A stretch of DNA of 64,000 nt from Cololabis saira (lineage: Eukaryota; Chordata; Actinopteri; Beloniformes; Belonidae), in the NCBI RefSeq assembly GCF_033807715.1, contig NC_084592.1, forward strand, positions 26,883,501 through 26,947,500, given 5' to 3'. Below, piece by piece: positions 18,433 through 44,357 of this stretch. The translations under genes and the position numbers were made by a program. The notes below the pieces were generated by a model. That model searched no databases. It had not been told where the DNA came from and saw nothing but the letters and a program-made list of their open reading frames with translations. Every line of letters starts with the position of its first letter. Within the stretch, counting starts at the first letter, position 1.

Positions 18433-19965
18433 AGGGCCCGAGCACTTACAGTGCGAAGGCCCTAATGTATCTGTAGGAGTTCTCGTCGTTTTTATTTTGA
18501 TTTTCCTCGTTTTTCTTCCGACGAAATGAGGGCCTTTTTTGCCCCCCTAAACGTGCCCCAAAAGTCACCAAATTTTGCACGCAAGCCAGGCCTGGCAAAA
18601 AATGTGATATTTAAAGGTTTGCATTAATGGGCGTGGCCTAATGGCTAAACAGCGCCCCCTAGAAAACTTCGTGCCTCAAGCCCCACAATACGGTTTGACG
18701 TACATGCACGAAAATCGGTACACACACACCTGTATCATGTCGCAACTTAAAGAAAAGTCTCTTGGTGCCATGGCCGAAACCGAACAGGAAGTCGGCCATT
18801 TTGAATTAATCGTGTTATTTTGGCGCAATTTATGCCATTTCTTAGGCCACTTCTTCGCCCAAACCGTAACGGGGACCCAGGTGTGTTGTACATCAAAATG
18901 TGCGTTTCGATCCTGCGACGATGCGCATTACTTTTCTCAGTCAAAAGCATTACTGTGGCGATGATAGACGCCAAAAAGCGCGCCCCCCCTTCATCTGATT
19001 GGTCGATATCTGATAGTTCCTACTTTCTGCCATAACTTTTGAATGGTTTGATATAGAGAAATGTCCAGGCCTGAAGACATCTACATGCAAGTCATACAAG
19101 CGCTTCCACATCAGCACGCCTGAACGTGCACAAGGGTGCAAGGGCCCGTTCATTGCTGCTTGCAGCTTTAATTATTAGGGCCTTCGCACTGTGCCCTAAA
19201 CGTGCCCCAAAAGTCACCAAATTTTGCACGCAAGCCAGGCCTGGCGAAAAAATTTGATATTTAATGGTTTGCATTAACGGGCGTGGCAAAATGGCTCTGT
19301 AGTGCCCCCTTGAAAATGTATACAATTATACAATCGAGCTCGTCTCCCCAGATTGACATAGAAAAACGAAATTCACTACACATGTATAGTACAACATGCT
19401 GAATGGTCGATATTTGATAGATCCTATTTTCTGGCATAACTTTTGAATGTTTTGACATACAGACTCGGTTTTGAGTCCTTTACCATAATTGGTGCAAATT
19501 ACCCCCGCCCCTTCTTTTGATTGGTCAATATTTGATAGTCCCTATTCTTTGCCATACCTTTTGAACGGGTTGTGATAAAGACATGTGGGTGGTGTCATCC
19601 GACTCGGTTTTGAGTACTTGGCCATAATTGGTGCAAATTAGCCGCGCCTCTTCTTCTGATTGGTCGATATTTTATAGTTCCTATTTTCTGCCATAACTTT
19701 TGAATGGTTTGATTTAGAGAGTTGTGGGTGGTGTCATCGGACTTGGTTTTGAGTTCTTGACCATAATTGGTGCAAATTAGCCCCGCCCCTTCTTCTGATT
19801 GGTCGATATTTGATAGTTCCTATGTTCTGCCATAACTTTTGAATGGTTTGACATAAAGAGTCATGGGTCGTGTCATCGGACTCGGCTTTGAGTCCTTGAC
19901 TTTTATTGGTGAAAATTGCACGCGCGAGGGCCCGTTTATCGCTGCTTGCAGCTTTAATTATTATA
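18433..19965. mobile_element. Two head-to-tail copies of a GGGCCC-ended fish repeat
   Basis: Copy 1 (about 18433-19178) opens AGGGCCCGAGCAC and ends with GGGCCCGTTCATTGCTGCTT followed by GCAGCTTTAATTATT. Copy 2 (about 19179-19965) follows at once, opens AGGGCCTTCGCAC and ends with the same tail. Both share the early segment CCAAAAGTCACCAAATTTTG. Copy 2 also contains a direct repeat of about 138-140 bp (CCATAATTGGTGCAAATT at 19483, 19621 and 19761). No protein domain is recognisable. This looks like a multi-copy non-autonomous transposon. Confidence 0.65.
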
Positions 19966-19997
19966 ATTATTATATGGATGGATGGCTACATAATATT

Positions 19998-20004
19998 ATA
20001 CATA

Positions 20005-20092
<88 letters not shown>

Positions 20093-20113
20093 AGCATGGT
20101 ATATATATATACA
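19998..20113. repeat. (TA)n microsatellite
   Basis: A TA array of about 80 bp followed by a short interrupted TA run. Confidence 0.95.
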
Positions 20114-20319
20114 GACAAGGGGGGGGGGGGAGAAAAAAAAATGACTAACCGGGGGTTTGCAAGAACCAGAACACCCGAAAAAACGCCCATCTTCCATTTG
20201 AAAACTACACCTGTCTAAGGGCGTATTCATCTTGCTGATGTAGAAACATACGTCAATCTACACGCCCACACAGGTGACGTTATGTTACGAGAATAATGCC
20301 TCGCGACTCGCCTTCCATC

Positions 20320-21111
20320 TAGGGATGTGAATTGTTAAGAATTTATTTGGTTCCTTATCGATTCTTGATTCTCATCCAGTTACATATAGTAAAAATATAG
20401 TACAAATGACTTTGGTTACATTAACACTTTAATTTCAAGTATGCACCAATATTTTGCACTCAACTTCAATTAAATCAAAGATGGCTTAAGCTGAAATACA
20501 GGAACCTTTTCAAATGAACATTGTGACATAAATACAATCACAATGATCAGCTGAGTGATATGGTAACAATAGGATTGTTGTTCCTAGTTTAAGGTGGCCA
20601 GGAAACACATTTGAGTGGGACACTGTATACAAAGTGATGCTGGTCAGTAAGATATGTTTGTGAAATGTTCATACAATAAAGTTATAAGTAAGCATGGATA
20701 TTGCTTTAACCGTCCATTCTGTATAGTTTAGTGTGAATACAAACGGAACAGAATGAAACAATATGGCTGTGCTCTGTATGAAGGAAAACAGGCTTCAAAA
20801 CTGGTTTCCAGAAAACCAATGGGTCACGTGACCGAACGTGTTGTCCATTGTTATATATAGTCTATGGTTGCACCGGGGCCTGGGATTATCATTTTTCGTG
20901 AAATATAATCAAACTTTAGTGCGTTTCTGTCTTCACGCCATGTTGGAAACATTTTGAGACAAAATACGAAGTGTGTGCACGGCATCATCACGCAAGTGTG
21001 TTGGCAGATGTTGGCAGAACCTATAAACAGAATCATGGGTTCACAATTCCACGGAATCGAACTACTGGGAACTGGTTCTCTTTGAAAACCGGCTTTCGAT
21101 TACCATCCCTA
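20320..21111. mobile_element. hAT-like non-autonomous element
   Basis: The ends TAGGGATG and CATCCCTA are inverted and typical of hAT elements. The subterminal sequence is also rich in inverted GAATCG-type motifs. An 8-bp target duplication could not be confirmed, so it is probably old. No transposase frame. Confidence 0.55.
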
Positions 21112-21796
21112 CACTCCCTCCCTTCAACTCCCCTTCAGGCCCAAGGTCACAAATAACAATAAATTGCCAAAAACAAAAATGACCCAACAAAAAACATTAC
21201 CAACACACGTTCAACTCGCGTTCATCATCCAGCAATATATGCGGGATCCAATGTAAAAACGCTTAACGCACTAGATAAGCAAGGAAGTGCTCCATCAAAC
21301 TCAAATCATCATATCATAAGGTTTAAACTCTAAAATGAATTATAGTGAATGGAGTCATCAACGTCTAGTGCCCAAAAATCTGTCGATAACAGTAGGTCTA
21401 TATACAATATGAACAAGTCATAATACATCAAGTATTACTATGTTGTCATTTGGGGGTAGTAAAAATGCATTTGGGCCTCCTGAAACTATATCAGTGGCCG
21501 ACTTAAGAAGAAGACAGACAAGAATTATAATGAAGTTGTAAATTATCTATCTTTATTTTATACTTTGAAATTAATTACATCAGAACTTAAAACAAACATG
21601 GAGAAAACATTTAATCCACACAATCAGTGCAAGCTCATTATATGTTGTATGTATGTCCAGTTAAAAGCTTGTTTAACTTTCAAAAATGTAAATTGCTTTC
21701 AGTTAAATTGTAATCATGAATTATGAGTATAGCCAAACTTAATGCTGCAAAACTAAAGAGCGATTGAAAGTTGGAAAGTTTCCAGAAATCGTCCAT

Positions 21797-22637
21797 TTAG
21801 TCAGAGTCGCTGCTGCTGCTGCTGCTGCTGCTGCAGGAGCTGCTGGAAGACTGCAAGTAAAACAGAAATCAGAGACAGTTGTTTTAGATATCACGTGGAT
21901 ACATATATCAAACTGATTTTTTTTTTTTTTTTTACTTACAGATATTTGTGTGTGCAAAAATATACATTCACTGTTAAAATTAGTAGCATTAGCTCCCAAT
22001 GTCATGATATGCATACATTGGTTTATGAATTTGAAATAGCTGAAAAAGCATAATAATTTAGCTGCCTTACAAACCAAAATTTGAGACTGCACTAACACAC
22101 AATGTGTAGTGCATTCTATTCTCCTCCTGCATCTAAGAAAGAATCTGCTTTGTTCTGGCTGCTGAAACTGAAACTTACCCCGTGAGATTCCTTCCCCTTT
22201 TTGTGACATTTGCGATGCTTATGACCACGCTTGCGCCTGCGTCTGCGACAACATTTAGGTCCTTTTCCATGTCCAGCGCAGCCACCTTGCCCATGGCCAT
22301 GTCCATGTCCATGTCCATGTCCATGTCCATGGCCATGTCCATGGCCATGTCCTTGGCAACCACCTTGCCCATGTCCTTGGCAACCACCATGCCCATGTCC
22401 TTGGCAACCACCATGTTCATGTCCATGTCCATGCCCATGTTCATGGCCATGGCCATGGCCATGCCCATGCCCATGTCCATGTCCATGACCATGTCCATGT
22501 CCATGTCCATGGCCTCCTTGATGACAGTGTCCCCCTGGAATGAATTATACAAAAAAGTAAATATAAATGACAAGTGTTTCATAGTGTCTGAGCACTTGGA
22601 TAAGAAGATGGTATTTACCGCGCCCGTGTCTTTCCAT
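21797..22637 (-). CDS. His/Gly-repeat protein B with poly-Ser acidic C-terminus (142 aa)
   Basis: Family unnamed to me. Coding exons: 22619-22637 (19 nt), 22179-22534 (356 nt) and 21797-21850 (54 nt), phases 1 and 0, exactly as in the gene at 13513-14347. The protein begins MERHGRG, continues GGHCHQGG and then Gly-His dipeptides interrupted by four GGCxGHG units (three GGCQGHG, one GGCAGHG). A basic Cys-containing segment follows (KCCRRRRRKRGHKHRKCHKK, then GKESHG), then a serine run with one Cys and Asp-Ser-Asp. Conserved points with paralogue A are the 19-nt first coding exon, the HKHxxCxKKGKxxHG exon end and the Ser/DSD last exon. There is no signal peptide. Regular Cys and His suggest metal binding (inference). 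The two divergent N-termini suggest an old duplication. Confidence 0.8.
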
Positions 22638-22955
22638 TTCAAAACTTCAAACCTTCAAACTGAAGAATCCATGCGTAGATATCCTTGAAGTACCAAAGTA
22701 CCTGTTCACACACAAAGGAGAAGAAAAAAACTTAATTGGATGCAAATATTTACAATATATTTAAACTACAGACCTTAAAATTACAGTAAACTGTGACAGC
22801 TATCAACATCACAGCACGTATAGACCATTATGCTCTCTGGTTTTTCTAAGTTGCAGGAGAGCAGATCGTCTTCAGAGGTCTGCGGATATGAACTTACTGT
22901 TAAGGTGAGCGGATCAACAAATCTGACACTCAGCTCTGCTCTTTTTATGTGAAGC
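22638..22955 (-). promoter_or_regulatory. 5' UTR, upstream ORF and TATA box of His/Gly-repeat gene B
   Basis: The start exon extends to an acceptor at 22701 (minus strand GTGTGAACAG). Within its leader a six-codon upstream ORF (MDSSV, stop) occupies 22655-22672. An upstream donor (AACA/GTAAGT) ends a short non-coding exon at 22898, and a TATA box (CATAAAAAG on the minus strand) lies at about 22943-22950. The transcription start is inferred near 22915. Confidence 0.5.
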
Positions 22956-23644
22956 CACACCTCAACCTTCGTCAGTCCTCTTTACGTGCTCAGTCCCCCT
23001 GCTACCATGGAGAGCGTTAAGTGGGAGTGTGTGTGATACTTACACTGTACAAAAAGTTTTAACAGATCTAGTAAACTTGTGTTTCATATTACTTTTGAAA
23101 TGAATCACTCAATTAATATACATTTTAAACTAATACATCAAATAAGCTTAACGTTTAATGCGTAAATGTTCATTTTTTTTGTCTTTTCCACGGCATGTCT
23201 GACAAGACTCTTTGTTGACACAATTTCCTCACCTTCAGTCCACCCGTGTGATGCTATCATATCACAAACCTGTTTTAAAGTTTTTTTGGGCTGCAACGTG
23301 CTTGCAGTCATGCTTTGTATAACAAAGTTCAGGTTTATTTACTTTCCAGAACACTACTTAGCATTGAATTATTAGATTTACCTGCCACTGAAGGTTCATA
23401 AATCCAGCCTCAAGTCAAGACTTGGAGGAGCAAAATCAAATTCAAATGTTTAGTCATCTTTAAAGAGCCGAGTACTTTGCAAAATAAGGTTTAATAATAA
23501 ATCATAATAAAGGTTTGTATGAAGAGTTTTGGTCTTGTTTGATTACTCTGCAGCACTCGGCTCCCTATTTTGATGGCATCACATTCATCATCCTCCTGTC
23601 CTGAAGTCACACTGAAAAACAAGTCAGTGCCACTGTTACACATA

Positions 23645-25254
23645 CAGTGGGGAGAACAAGTATTTGATACACTGCTGATTTTGCAGGTTTTCCCACTTGC
23701 AAAGCATGTAGAAGTCTGTAATTTTTATCATAGGTACTCTTCAACTGTGAGTGATGGAATCTAAAAAAAAAATCCAGAAAATCACATTGTATGATTTTTA
23801 AGTAATTAATTTGCATTTTATTGCATGACATAAGTATTTGATACATCAGAAAAACAGAACTTAATATTTGGTACAGAAACCTTTGTTTGCAATTACAGAG
23901 ATCAGACATTTCCTGTAGTTCTTGACCAGTTTTGCACACACTGCAGCAGGGATTTTGGCCCACTCCTCCATACAGATCTTCTCCAAATCCTTCAGGTTTT
24001 GGGGCTGTCGCTGGGCAATACGGACTTTCAGCTCCCTCCAAAGATTTTCTATTGGGTTCAGGTTTGGAGACTGGCTAGGCCACTTCAGGACCATGAAATG
24101 CTTCTTACGGAGCCACTCCTTAGTTGCCCTGGCTGTGTGTTTCGGGTCGTTGTCATGCTGGAAGACCCAGCCACGACCCATCTTCAATGCTCTTACTGAG
24201 GGAAGGAGGTTGTTGGCCAAGATCTCGCGATACATGGCCCCATCCATCCTCCCCTCAATACGGTGCAGTCGTCCTGTCCCCTTTGCAGAAAAGCATCCCC
24301 AAAGAATGATGTTTCCACCTCCATGCTTCACGGTTGGGATGGTGTTCTTGGGGTTGTACTCATCCTTCTTCTTCCTCCAAACACAGCGAATGGAGTTTAG
24401 ACCAAAAAGCTCTATTTCAGTCTCATCAGACCACATGACCTTCTCCCATTCCTCCTCTGGATCATCCAGATGGTCATTGGCAAACTTCAGACGGGCCTTG
24501 ACATGCACTGGCTTGAGCAGGGGGACCTTGCGTGCGCTGCAGGATTTTAATCCATGACGGCGTAGTGTGTTACTAATGGTTTTCTTTGAGACTGTGGTCC
24601 CAGCTCTCTTCAGGTCATTGACCAGGTCCAGCCGTGTAGTTCTGGGCTGATCCCTCACCTTCATCATGATCATTGATGCCCCACCAGGTGAGATTTTGCA
24701 TGGAGCCCCAGACCAAGGGAGATTGACCGTCATCTTGAACTTCTTCCATTTTCTAATAATTGCGCCAACAGTTGTTGCCTTCTCACCAAGCTGCTTGCCT
24801 ATTGTCCTGTAGCCCATCCCAGCCGTGTGCAGGTCCACAATTGTATCCCTGATGTCCTTACACAGCTCTCTGGTCTTGGCCATTGTGGAGAGGTTGGAGT
24901 TTGTTTGATTGAGTGTGTGGACAGGTGTCTTTTATACAGGTAACGAGTTCAAACAGGTGCAGTTAATACAGGTAATGAGTGGAGAACAGGAGGGCTTGTT
25001 AAAGAAGAACTAACAGGTCTGTGAGAGCCGGAAGTCTTACTGGTTGACATGTGATCAAATACTTATGTCATGCAATAAAATGCAAATTAATTACTTAAAA
25101 ATCATACAATGTGATTTTCTGGATTTTTTTTTTTTTAGATTCTGTCACTCACAGTTGAAGAGTACCTATGATAAAAATTACAGACTTCTACATGCTTTGC
25201 AAGTGGGAAAACCTGCAAAATCGGCAGTGTATCAAATACTTGTTCTCCCCACTG
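23645..25254 (-). mobile_element. Complete Tc1-like transposon with IR/DR ends
   Basis: A 1610-bp element is flanked by TA on both sides (23643-23644 and 25255-25256). Terminal inverted repeats of about 205 bp start CAGTGGGGAGAACAAG and differ at only a few positions. Each arm holds an outer and an inner AAGTATTTGAT motif (left at about 23657 and 23833), the IR/DR arrangement of Sleeping-Beauty-like elements, where transposase binds. It encloses one uninterrupted transposase gene. Completeness and near-identical ends indicate recent insertion. Confidence 0.95.
23861..24883 (-). CDS. Tc1/mariner family transposase (340 aa, intact)
   Basis: DNA cut-and-paste transposase. Residues 1-110 form the paired-like DNA-binding region, with a first helix-turn-helix around [20 protein letters not shown]. 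The linker reads [10 protein letters not shown] where the family usually has a GRPR AT-hook-like motif, so that motif is altered here. The catalytic triad is D153 ([13 protein letters not shown]), D244 (QHDNDPKHT) and E279 ([11 protein letters not shown]), giving DD34E spacing. Length equals that of active Tc1 relatives and there is no stop or frameshift. The start was chosen at MAKTREL, the conserved N-terminus. The changed AT-hook could weaken DNA binding. Activity cannot be judged from sequence alone. Confidence 0.95.
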   Translation of the reverse strand: MAKTRELCKDIRDTIVDLHTAGMGYRTIGKQLGEKATTVGAIIRKWKKFKMTVNLPWSGAPCKISPGGASMIMMKVRDQPRTTRLDLVNDLKRAGTTVSKKTISNTLRRHGLKSCSARKVPLLKPVHVKARLKFANDHLDDPEEEWEKVMWSDETEIELFGLNSIRCVWRKKKDEYNPKNTIPTVKHGGGNIILWGCFSAKGTGRLHRIEGRMDGAMYREILANNLLPSVRALKMGRGWVFQHDNDPKHTARATKEWLRKKHFMVLKWPSQSPNLNPIENLWRELKVRIAQRQPQNLKDLEKICMEEWAKIPAAVCAKLVKNYRKCLISVIANKGFCTKY

Positions 25255-25259
25255 TAGGA

Positions 25260-27495
25260 AGGACTAATGCAGTGGCATCTTAGCTGGGCAGCCAAATTGT
25301 ATTAAATTAAATTACATTTTTTTTAATTTTTTATAGTTTTATTTGATCCAAAAAGCTGACAGGCACCTCCAAGAATGCCATGTTAGCCCCCTGTCAGGAT
25401 TGTCTTGATTACTGATTTTCCAGGTCTAGAACGGAAGCAGAGGTTTAAGTTTCCAGACTTCTTTCTTGATGAACCAGATGCCATGAATTGTTGACAACCT
25501 CTCTACCTATAAAACACACCTATTTTGAAATAGCTTTGTAAAAGCATTATTTTTGTTCAACATTTGTTTTAATATGCTTCCTTTTCTTTTTTATAGGTTT
25601 TTTAACTGTTGATATTCATACTAATTGCTTTTATTACAATCTGTTACTGCAAATTTCCTTAACGCTTTATGTTATTAATCTTTCACATCACACTTTTTTT
25701 CCCTTTTGTTCTGTAAATCCATGGGCTGCACTTGTGTTTGAAAAGTGCCACATAAATTAAGCTAAGTGAAAGCAGTTATTTAATCTCACGTCATGACTCT
25801 CAGGAAATCTAGTTTGTTAAAAGCTGAATTTTCTGCAAAAGACTAAGGATTGGCATGTCAAGGGTTAGGGTTAGCTAAGTCTCAGATTTAGAGTCGGATG
25901 TAACACTCCAGTCCTCATATATTTGATGAGAATAAATGTTTGCAAGTGTTTAACGTTTACAGACGTTGACACTGGAAAGTCTGATTCATTATGGTCCAAA
26001 ATGAGTTGTGCAACATGGCAGCACATCCAGCCATACAGAAAGAGCCAAAGACATGGCGAGAGGCTTGAAGCAAATCAATACATTTGATTTTTACTTAATT
26101 AATGCTTAAACATGAACAACATCTCATTGTGCCTAAACGTCACCGTGCATCTGAATACAAGCCAAGAAATGTTTTTTTTAAAGCACAGGATAATCAATCA
26201 GCCATCACGCTGAGGTTAACCACAACCAGGTTTCTTATCAGCATTTTAATCAGCCTCTGAACAAAGAGTAGATGTCAGAAGACAGGCCTAACCAGTTCTC
26301 TCAGATACCCTATTCATCACTAACAGCAAGATCTCGTCACGGTTGTGACTGAAAAGATTCTGGGTGCGTTTCTGCGGTTCAATGCAAAAATTGCAGCTAC
26401 ACAAATATGCCACACGTACAGTATGATCATCTTTTCTTTTGAATGAATGATTTCATTATTGACTCATAAGTATGTTGCCGGGAAGGACATTCAAGATGTG
26501 TCAAGATATTGGCCAAGGATAGCCTCTTCTACTGACGCATTTAGGATTTCATCACCACCATCTCAACTTATCCACACCCTGAATTCATCTTGGAAATGTG
26601 GGTGTGTCACCAGCAACGCTAGTGGTCAAAGGGTAAACAAACTTGATGCTTGGTTCATTTTACATAGGGGAAAAAACACAAAAACAAACAATGTCGGTTC
26701 AATCAAGAAAGCATTTTTATATATATTGTACACAATTCAACATGCAGTAAGTTTTTGCAATGTTGAGTATCTCATTCCAAGTCTTTGTAATAAACCTTTT
26801 TTGCATCAAATCAGAGATGATATACAGTAGGCTTCAACTTCTGTAACTTCTGTAACTTCTGTTACTCTGCTTCAAATTACAGAAGCTGACTTGCAGTTTA
26901 AAGGTTGCAGGTTTGAATTCTTTCTACTTCCACTACTTCGGAGATTGCTGCATGAAGGACAGCTGAAGCAAACAGGAGAGTCAACACAAATGGGGGCTGC
27001 AGTGTGCAAGTGTAAGAACTTCCTCAGAAACGTGCAAGCTAAAACATGACATCAGTGGACCAGAGGGTTTCGAAATATTTGTCCTGTTCCAGCAGCATCG
27101 TTCTGTGTCGTATTTACAATTAGAAACTGGCCTGATCAATACAGTTAACAATGCTTGTTGACTAGAATCACGTCAGATAGCCACAGTGACATCCAAGGCA
27201 TTTGATGTTTATAGAACAAAACCACATGAGGCGAGCCAGGAGTACATTTACTGAAGAGTCATTAAGATCAGCACAACAGAACAAATACTTACATGATATG
27301 GATACTAAGTGCAAATATAAGATATGTGGTTGTATGGGCATCATTGTGGCTTCACACTTGATAAAACAGAATATTCAAAAGCAGAATCAAGTCATACTGG
27401 AATGTTAAAAAGGCTGTTTAAGACATTTGGAAATCTCTTAAATTGTTTGATGGATTCAACTTTGGAAACATCTGAAGTGTTCAAGATTCACATTG
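25260..27495. other. Intergenic DNA between the Tc1 element and LSS
   Basis: About 2.2 kb, AT-rich, with no exon, RNA gene or clear repeat ends that I can recognise. Short open frames here lack conserved motifs. Confidence 0.5.
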
Positions 27496-27501
27496 TTTCT
27501 T

Positions 27502-27507
27502 TTTATT
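27502..27507 (-). terminator. Candidate LSS polyadenylation signal
   Basis: AATAAA on the minus strand about 95 bp downstream of the LSS stop codon. It is the first perfect hexamer after the stop that I noted. Confidence 0.5.
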
Positions 27508-27600
27508 TTTTAAACCCAAACAATTCTGTCCCTTTACTGTCTGAGTGGCTGCCTGTGTGTCTCATTTTCCCATCCTGGAGTATAAACTGATACTGTTCCG

Positions 27601-43596
<15,996 letters not shown>

Positions 43597-43950
43597 AGCT
43601 GCGTCTGTCGGCACTTGAGCTGGATTTACTCTTGAACTTCGTGAAATTTTCTTCACAGGTGTCTCTAAAACTCTGTTACGTCTGGACTCTCTATGGGTAA
43701 TGTAGTGCATAAAGAGCGCTTCGGCACGCAGCCGAACACAAGTAAAACAACATTTCCCAATAGCCTCTGCGGTGCCTTCCGAGGAGTTCAATACATGGAG
43801 AGATATGAGCAGAGACTCGCCCGTCCAATCACAGACCACTTGGGCGGAGAAACGGGCGGCTCCATACGGACGTCGACCAATCAGATTGCCCCTACGACAA
43901 ACTTTACACATGTGCTCATCATTGCCCCAATAACAGATGACATGACATGA
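43597..43950 (-). promoter_or_regulatory. LSS promoter region with two inverted CCAAT boxes
   Basis: The sequence upstream of the LSS start holds two CCAAT motifs on the plus strand (43825-43829 and 43877-43881), i.e. ATTGG relative to LSS, 52 bp apart. A GC-box-like GGGCGG lies between them. NF-Y sites are usual partners of SREBP at cholesterol-synthesis genes. I do not see a perfect sterol regulatory element. Regulation by SREBP-2 is inference from pathway knowledge. Confidence 0.45.
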
Positions 43951-43971
43951 GTTTTACAAGAAAATAACATT

Positions 43972-44313
43972 TTTATTCAGTCATTTTACAGAACAGTGGC
44001 AAAACAATGTCATAATTTGGCGGAACAAAGACAAGATATGATAAAAATTAAGCCATAATTCAAACTATCTAATTTAACAAATATATTTCAAACCAATTAA
44101 AATCAAAAACAAGATAATTTGGTTATCATTCAACACACTGAGAAACAGGCTATATTCAAGTTAAAAAATAAAATAAAAACTAAACTATATATAAGTTATT
44201 ACACTTAATCTAAAGTCTTGCGTCCAAAGTCAGTGTAAAACTAAACCAAACACAAAAATTTGATTATAACGCAGTTGAAGATGTCTCAGATGAGAGAGGT
44301 TTGTACGTTTATT
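43972..44313 (-). terminator. MCM3AP 3' UTR with two AATAAA signals
   Basis: AATAAA occurs on the minus strand at 44308-44313 and at 43972-43977, about 45 and 380 bp after the MCM3AP stop. If the distal one is used, MCM3AP transcripts end at the edge of the LSS promoter. Confidence 0.5.
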
Positions 44314-44357
44314 TCAAAGGATCAAAAATTAAAAAAATATGCCCAGTAAGCAGATTG

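Noticed and set aside
22182..22688. Long plus-strand open frame (168 codons) rich in Met-Ser, opposite gene B, and similar Met-rich frames opposite gene A
   Set aside because: The hexamer repeat CCATGT keeps several frames open on both strands. Only the minus-strand Gly-His frame continues through consensus splice sites into the conserved Ser/DSD exon in both paralogues.
23922..24557. 211-codon plus-strand frame inside the Tc1 element
   Set aside because: Antisense shadow of the intact transposase, with no domain of its own.
25857..25873. Telomere-like GGGTTAGGGTTAG
   Set aside because: Only about two units, no array. Chance occurrence or a trivial repeat.
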